Both the position numbers and the translations under genes were made by a program. The notes beneath the pieces were generated by a model. That model was not told the origin of the DNA and did not search any database. It worked only from the letters and a program-made list of their open reading frames with translations. From positions 1 through 51,737 of the forward strand of contig CAZHRW010000184.1 of NCBI GenBank assembly GCA_964535025.1: a stretch of 51,737 bases of DNA, read 5' to 3'. The stretch comes from JAAYZK01 sp964535025. GTDB taxonomy: Bacteria > Planctomycetota > Phycisphaerae > SM23-33 > FEN-1343. Below, in pieces: positions 47,782 through 51,737 of this stretch. Every line of letters starts with the position of its first letter. Within the stretch, counting starts at the first letter, position 1.

Positions 47782-48819
47782 GTGACGTTGATCATTCCGA
47801 AAGGGTACCGCCAACCGATGGACGTCCGCCGGACCGAGGCGTGCATCAAGCTCATCAAGGACCATTTCACCGAGGCCCTGGCCGGACGGCTCAACCTCCA
47901 CCGCATCACCGCCCCGCTGTTCGTGCCGAGCGCCTCGGGGGTGCAGGACAACCTCAGCGGCGTCGAGCGGCCGGTGCGGTTCCGCGTGTCGGCCGACGGG
48001 GACGCCGAGTACGAGATCGTCCAGTCGTTGGCCAAGTGGAAGCGGCTGGCGCTGTACAAGTACGACTTCGCCGTTGGCGAGGGCATCTACACGGACATGA
48101 ACGCCCTGCGCCCCGACGAGCGGGAGCTGGACAACCTCCACTCGGTCTACGTCGACCAGTGGGACTGGGAGCGGGTCATCCGGCCGAGCGACCGGACGGT
48201 GGCCTACCTCAAGGCCGTCGTGCGGGACATCTACCGGGCCCTCAAGGACACCGAGGCCGAGGTGGCCCGCCGGGAGCCGCACCTGCGCCCGTCGCTGCCC
48301 GAGGAGATCCACTTCGTCCACAGCGAGGAGCTCGCCCGCCGCTGGCCCGACCTGACCGGCGCCCAGCGCGAGGCCGCGGCCTGCCGCGAGCTGGGGGCGG
48401 TGTTCGTCATCGGCATCGGCGGCGACCTGGGCAACGGCGAGCGCCACGACGCCCGGGCCCCCGACTACGACGACTGGATCACCCCCAGCGGCCCCGACAC
48501 CCGCGGGCTCAACGGCGACATCGTCGTGTGGAACCCGCTGCTGGAGATCCCCTTCGAGCTGTCGAGCATGGGCATCCGCGTCAACGCCGACACCCTCCGC
48601 CGCCAGCTCGACGTCTGCGGCTGCCCGGAGCGGGCCGAACTGCCCTGGCACACGCTGCTGCTGGACGGACGGCTGCCCCAGACCGTCGGCGGCGGGATCG
48701 GCCAAAGCCGCCTGTGCATGCTCCTCATGCAGCGCGCCCACATCGGCGAGGTCCAGGTCGGCCTCTGGCCCGACGCCACCCTCGACGCCTGCCGGGCGGC
48801 GGGCATTCAACTGCTCTAG
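47782..48819 (+). CDS. asnA: Aspartate-ammonia ligase (asparagine synthetase A)
   Basis: 345 residues. ATP-dependent amidation of aspartate with ammonia; a class II synthetase-like fold related to AspRS. Motifs are SGVQDNLSGVERPVRF near 50, KWKRLALYKYDF near 92, VYVDQWDWERVI near 124, IGGDLGNGERHDARAPDYDDW, and the C-terminal GGGIGQSRLCMLLMQRAHIGEVQVGLW (ATP motif 3). The GTG at 47782 has AGGAGA five bases upstream and begins LIIPKGY. The family is more common in bacteria than the glutamine-dependent AsnB in this position. It has its own promoter. Confidence 0.93.
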   Translation: MTLIIPKGYRQPMDVRRTEACIKLIKDHFTEALAGRLNLHRITAPLFVPSASGVQDNLSGVERPVRFRVSADGDAEYEIVQSLAKWKRLALYKYDFAVGEGIYTDMNALRPDERELDNLHSVYVDQWDWERVIRPSDRTVAYLKAVVRDIYRALKDTEAEVARREPHLRPSLPEEIHFVHSEELARRWPDLTGAQREAAACRELGAVFVIGIGGDLGNGERHDARAPDYDDWITPSGPDTRGLNGDIVVWNPLLEIPFELSSMGIRVNADTLRRQLDVCGCPERAELPWHTLLLDGRLPQTVGGGIGQSRLCMLLMQRAHIGEVQVGLWPDATLDACRAAGIQLL

Positions 48820-48959
48820 CGGCCGGTCAGCCGATCCGTCCCCCGATCGGCCGGACCTCCAGCGCCGCGGCCGTGCGCGCCGCGGGGGCCGACCGCCGGC
48901 GCCGGCCGGTGGCGCACCGCGCCACATCTCGACGCTGCCGGATATCCGTGAGCGTCCGC

Positions 48960-50309
48960 CTATGGAATCCCGAACGACTCCAGCACCGGCGCGAGGACGG
49001 CGGTGACCGCCCCGGCGTTGTTGCTTCGCCCGTGGCCGCGTGCGATGGCGCTGACGGAGCGTGAACTGCAGCCGTGGTGGCGGCCGTGCGGGTAAACCGC
49101 ACGCGCCAGCGCAAAGTACGTCCGCGCCAGGTCAACCGCCGTGCGCGCCAGGTCGGCGTCGTCGGCGATCTCCGCCGCCAGTGCCAGCAGCGCCGTGCCT
49201 CGCCGTCGCGGCCGTCCGTCCTCGAACCAGGCGGGCATGTCCTGCCGTTTGCCGATGCCGGATGGCTTGCGCGGCCGGTCGACCCGAGGCTCGATGCACA
49301 GCGTTCGCACGGGCTCCCGGGGCAGCGCGCCGGCGACGTCCAGCACCCGCGCATCGTAGGTCGTATCGCCGAACCGCCGGCGGTACCGCCGCAGGGCGTC
49401 GACGGCGGCGTCGGCGTCCGGGTCCCCGATCTGCGTGGCGACGATGTCCACCAGCCGCGCGGCGGCCTTGCGGAAACGCGCCTCGCCGGTCGCCTCGGCC
49501 AGCATCCCCAGGGCCTCGATGCCGTCGGAGGCCAGGAAATTCTCCGCCCGCGCGACCGGGTCGGTTCCCACGGAGGCTTGCCCGACGTGGCCGTCGAACG
49601 TCGCGTCCGCGGCCTGCCCCTGCCATGCCCCGGGGGGGTTGTAAAGCTTCAGCGGCGGCAGCCCGCCGGCGAGGATCGCGTCCGCCCAGACGCCGGCGTG
49701 CCGTACGGCGACGTCGAGGTAGCGCCGCTCGCCGGTGATGGCGTGGGCGAGCATCGCGATGGACACGAACCGAAGGTGTTCCGGCCGGTTGTGCGGCGAA
49801 GGCGGGTCGTTCACGCGCTCGGTCCCCAGCCAGAAGCCGCGGAACAGGCCGCTGTCCCAGTCGAACCAGGCGGGGAGGCCTTCGACCCAGTTGCCGATGT
49901 GTTCGGCCGCGTCCAGGATCTGCCGGCGGGTCTCCGCGTCGTCGCCGTCAAGGCGATAGAGGGCCCCGAGGAAGAGTTCGAAGTGTTCGGTGCCGTGATG
50001 GGCTTCCTGCCGGGTCCAATAGCCATGCCGCCACAGTCCCACCTGGCGGCAATGGCCGGCGACGGCATCGCGCAGGGCCTTCATCCAGGCCGTCGCTTCG
50101 GTGTCGCCGGTGGCCCGGATGTAGGGCAGCCACCCGAGCGTGAACGTGCCCTGGTCGTGGTTGTTCTGTCGCTGGGCCTCCGCCGGCGTCAGCGACGCGT
50201 AGTCCCGCATGCAGTCGCGTATCCAATCGCCGAGATCGGCGAGGAATCGTCCGCACGCCGTCTCCAGGGTTCCGCTCGGCTCGACGTCGCGATAGATGCG
50301 TTCACTCAT
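48960..50309 (-). CDS. Large helical protein, possible six-hairpin glycosidase-like fold
   Basis: 449 residues, soluble. The sequence is a succession of amphipathic helices with conserved-looking aromatic/acidic clusters (HDQGTFTLGWLPYIR, RHGYWTRQEAHHGTEHFELFLGALYRL, WFDWDSGLFRGFWLG). This layout recalls (alpha/alpha)6-barrel glycosidases, lyases and epimerases, but no signature was recognised. No signal peptide. Its position beside the sulfatase and sugar genes supports a carbohydrate role, by inference only. The 140 bases between it and convergent asnA hold nothing recognised. Confidence 0.55.
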   Translation of the reverse strand: MSERIYRDVEPSGTLETACGRFLADLGDWIRDCMRDYASLTPAEAQRQNNHDQGTFTLGWLPYIRATGDTEATAWMKALRDAVAGHCRQVGLWRHGYWTRQEAHHGTEHFELFLGALYRLDGDDAETRRQILDAAEHIGNWVEGLPAWFDWDSGLFRGFWLGTERVNDPPSPHNRPEHLRFVSIAMLAHAITGERRYLDVAVRHAGVWADAILAGGLPPLKLYNPPGAWQGQAADATFDGHVGQASVGTDPVARAENFLASDGIEALGMLAEATGEARFRKAAARLVDIVATQIGDPDADAAVDALRRYRRRFGDTTYDARVLDVAGALPREPVRTLCIEPRVDRPRKPSGIGKRQDMPAWFEDGRPRRRGTALLALAAEIADDADLARTAVDLARTYFALARAVYPHGRHHGCSSRSVSAIARGHGRSNNAGAVTAVLAPVLESFGIP

Positions 50310-50380
50310 GCCCGGATCTCGCTGACGGATCGTGTGCTGATCTCAACGGGGTTGCTCATCATCACCCTGCGCCCCGCAGT

Positions 50381-50644
50381 CTAGCAGCGGCGGCGTGCCG
50401 CCGCAACAAGGGCGAGTACGCGAGCCTCGACGACCTGGCCCAGGCGGTGGGCGTCGATCGAACGTACGTGGGGCGTATGCTCCGTCTGACGAGCCTCGCC
50501 CCGGACATCATTGAGGCCATCCTGCGTGGCCGCGAGCCGGAGGGCATGAGCCTGGACGTCCGCCCTGAGCGAGCGTAGCGAGTCGAAGGGAAGCTGCGGA
50601 AAGAGCTGCCGGTTGCCTGGGGCGAGCAACGCAAACCGTGGTGA
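50381..50644 (+). pseudogene. Decayed helix-turn-helix (ParB/phage recombinase-associated) gene fragment
   Basis: Without any start codon, the frame reads NKGEYASLDDLAQAVGVDRTYVGRMLRLTSLAPDIIEAILRGREPEGMSLD (given here only as landmarks YASLDDLAQAVGV and YVGRMLRLTSLAPDIIEAIL). It then continues after an inserted 33 bases with KLRKELPVAWGEQRKPW and stop. It resembles the C-terminal HTH part of proteins often found near site-specific recombinases. The insert adds a TAG stop in the same frame. The N-terminus is missing, so this is a remnant of a mobile or phage-related locus. Confidence 0.7.
50558..50590. repeat. 33-base insert interrupting the HTH remnant
   Basis: GTCCGCCCTGAGCGAGCG then TAGCGAGTCGAAGGG sits exactly between the codons for MSLD and KLRKELP. 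It keeps the frame (33 is a multiple of three) but introduces a TAG. It looks like a dispersed short repeat (AGCGAG repeated). A related GCTGAGCGTAGTGGATGC word is seen near 51555. Confidence 0.6.
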
Positions 50645-50685
50645 GCCGTTCTCTCCTGGTCTACTGTCGCCTGCTCTCCTGCTCT

Positions 50686-50716
50686 CCTGCTCTCGTGCCG
50701 CTCCGCGGCACGCGGG
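50686..50716 (+). repeat. Left direct repeat flanking the AT-rich gene
   Basis: CCTGCTCTCGTGCCG followed by CTCCGCGGCACGCGGG. A close copy lies at 51704-51734. Each contains an internal CGTGCCGC/GCGGCACG palindrome. Just upstream, 50660-50690 holds three tandem CTGCTCTC words. Confidence 0.6.
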
Positions 50717-51031
50717 GATCTGCCGGTGCGGTGGAGCGAGCAGAGGAAGATGTGGGGGTGAGGGATATCGGTGCGGCTGAAATCGCGACGGGAAGTGAAC
50801 GAAAGAACCTGTGCAAACGGACTGGCGACCGATACCATGTAATCGTCTCCTGGATGAAGTGTGTGGCTTCTTGACAAAACCATCCTACCCCATTCCAGGA
50901 GGCCGTAACACCGTCACGAATCCACGTGGCGGCAGAAGTCTCGTGGACAAGAGTGGGTACTTACGCACGATGCCGACAAGAATTGTAGCCTTTCAAGAAG
51001 AAAGCCACTTTCAGTGAGAAACCTAGAGCAA
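50717..51031. other. Stretch without a recognisable gene
   Basis: No coding region with a believable start, codon use or family motif was seen on either strand. A TTGACA at 50874-50879 lacks a matching -10. The base composition shifts here from GC-rich to distinctly AT-richer. Confidence 0.5.
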
Positions 51032-51508
51032 ATGACACGCTCAGACATTACGACATTGCTTCTTGGCATTTTCCTTGCCGTTGTTGTCACCCGTACATCT
51101 CTGAATATCTGGCCATTGGAACAACCGACACGGGACGATGTTCCCCGACTTCCCCACCCTCTCTTTGAAAAACGCTATCCAATTACATTTGACGAATACT
51201 TGAGATTGTATTGTGAGACGTTCCTCACAATAGGGGAAATTGGTTGTGGAGACTATATGTTCTGTATGCTAGTAGATGGCAAAGAGGGCGTAGAAGTAAT
51301 AATAGTAGCGGCAAACAAAGACGACACAGGGCAAACCCCGTTTGATATAGACAAGCTAAACCCTACCTTCAAACGGAGGATAGCCGCCTTCAAAGGACAA
51401 GCTGAACGTTGGAGAATGATGGGCTATGATATACCAGAAGACCGCATCCACATTACGAATGACGCCTTGACGGAGTACATCCGTATTCGAGAGGATGGAA
51501 ACAACTAG
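51032..51508 (+). CDS. Unrecognised protein in an AT-richer, foreign-looking segment
   Basis: 158 residues from ATG 51032 (GTG 51014 is possible). An N-terminal hydrophobic helix (ITTLLLGIFLAVVVT) serves as signal or anchor. The rest is a soluble mixed domain with YPITFDEYLRLYCETF, a Cys-containing GEIGCGDYMFCMLVDGKEGVEVIIVAANK and a helical end (RRIAAFKGQAERWRMMGYDIPEDR). Codons ending in A or T are much more frequent than in all neighbouring genes, suggesting recent transfer. It lies between two direct repeats. Function unknown. Confidence 0.6.
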   Translation: MTRSDITTLLLGIFLAVVVTRTSLNIWPLEQPTRDDVPRLPHPLFEKRYPITFDEYLRLYCETFLTIGEIGCGDYMFCMLVDGKEGVEVIIVAANKDDTGQTPFDIDKLNPTFKRRIAAFKGQAERWRMMGYDIPEDRIHITNDALTEYIRIREDGNN

Positions 51509-51703
51509 CTCTCGCGCCCTCTTCTTGGGGTCGAGGGTGAAGCGCAATAACTGGCTGAGCGTAGTGGATGCAAGTGCCGTACCGTGAGGCAGTAGCGACC
51601 CGAACCGACCACGAGCCGTGGCGGTGCGGTCCACTTGCGACTTGTGAAGGGGTGCTGTTGGGCGTTCTCTCTCCTGCCTGCCCTGAGCTTGCCACAGGGG
51701 TCA

Positions 51704-51734
51704 CCTGCTCTCGTGCCGCGTCGCGGCACGCGGG
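51704..51734 (+). repeat. Right direct repeat flanking the AT-rich gene
   Basis: CCTGCTCTCGTGCCG followed by CGTCGCGGCACGCGGG, differing from 50686-50716 only in a few central bases, in the same orientation. No gene is seen from 51509 to the window end. Confidence 0.55.
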
Positions 51735-51737
51735 ACG

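Noticed and set aside
1..51737. tRNA or rRNA genes
   Set aside because: No cloverleaf with a GGTTCGAATCC-type T arm and matching acceptor was recognised in any intergenic gap by eye; a covariance-model scan would be the decisive test.

Overview
The window is a high-GC bacterial chromosome segment that looks like an uncultured member of the Planctomycetota, most likely Phycisphaerae-like. This is inferred from a HYExAFE-type protein, a surface protein with tandem repeats, dockerin-like repeats and a PEP-CTERM-like tail, a sulfatase and sugar-catabolism cluster, KDO synthesis (Gram-negative envelope), and many hybrid inverted-repeat elements between genes. No tRNA, rRNA or CRISPR array was recognised.

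Layout. 1-6.5 kb (+): the end of a rhomboid protease, thrC and dapB separated by inverted-repeat elements, then a promoter-led run of glycosyltransferase, a BshC-like unknown, rnpA and yidD. 6.5-12.4 kb: serS-aroF (-) with an attenuator leader, divergent aroA (+), then argD-kdsB (-). 12.5-18.7 kb (+): a thioredoxin-fold exported protein, glyS, a lipoprotein esterase and a zinc-ribbon membrane protein. 18.7-23.5 kb (-): cimA-valS with a second attenuator leader. 23.6-29.8 kb (+): a YkgJ-type protein, hisS, HYExAFE, small exported proteins, bioB with a coupled ketoacyl synthase, a DnaA-box-like cluster and a DUF151 nuclease. 29.8-35.4 kb (-): a lipoprotein and a 1348-residue repeat surface protein. 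35.6-39.5 kb: tyrS (+), then fba, nnrE, trxA and a small membrane protein (-). 39.6-50.3 kb: a sugar and hydroxy-acid catabolic region with two isomerase-type TIM barrels, ribokinase, PfkB kinase, sulfatase and mannitol-1-phosphate dehydrogenase, plus asnA and a large unknown protein. 50.3-51.7 kb: a decayed helix-turn-helix gene and an AT-richer foreign-looking gene between direct repeats.

The most interesting signal is a matched pair of transcription attenuators. Upstream of serS-aroF a 38-codon leader ORF carries Ser-Phe-Tyr-Trp-Phe-Ser-Ser-Ser codons before a Rho-independent terminator. The operon makes seryl-tRNA synthetase and the first enzyme of aromatic amino acid synthesis. Upstream of cimA-valS a 37-codon leader ORF carries Ile-Ile-Val-Ser-Val-Val-Val codons before another terminator. 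That operon makes the isoleucine-pathway citramalate synthase and valyl-tRNA synthetase. In both, the leader codons match both genes: the amino acid being made and the amino acid being charged. This suggests a shared design in which one ribosome-stalling leader reads two amino acid pools for a paired synthetase and biosynthetic operon.

A second theme is a family of intergenic inverted-repeat elements whose ends read ACGGCGAATATCGAA; one copy supplies the stop codon of thrC. Five aminoacyl-tRNA synthetase genes (serS, glyS, valS, hisS, tyrS) lie within 30 kb.
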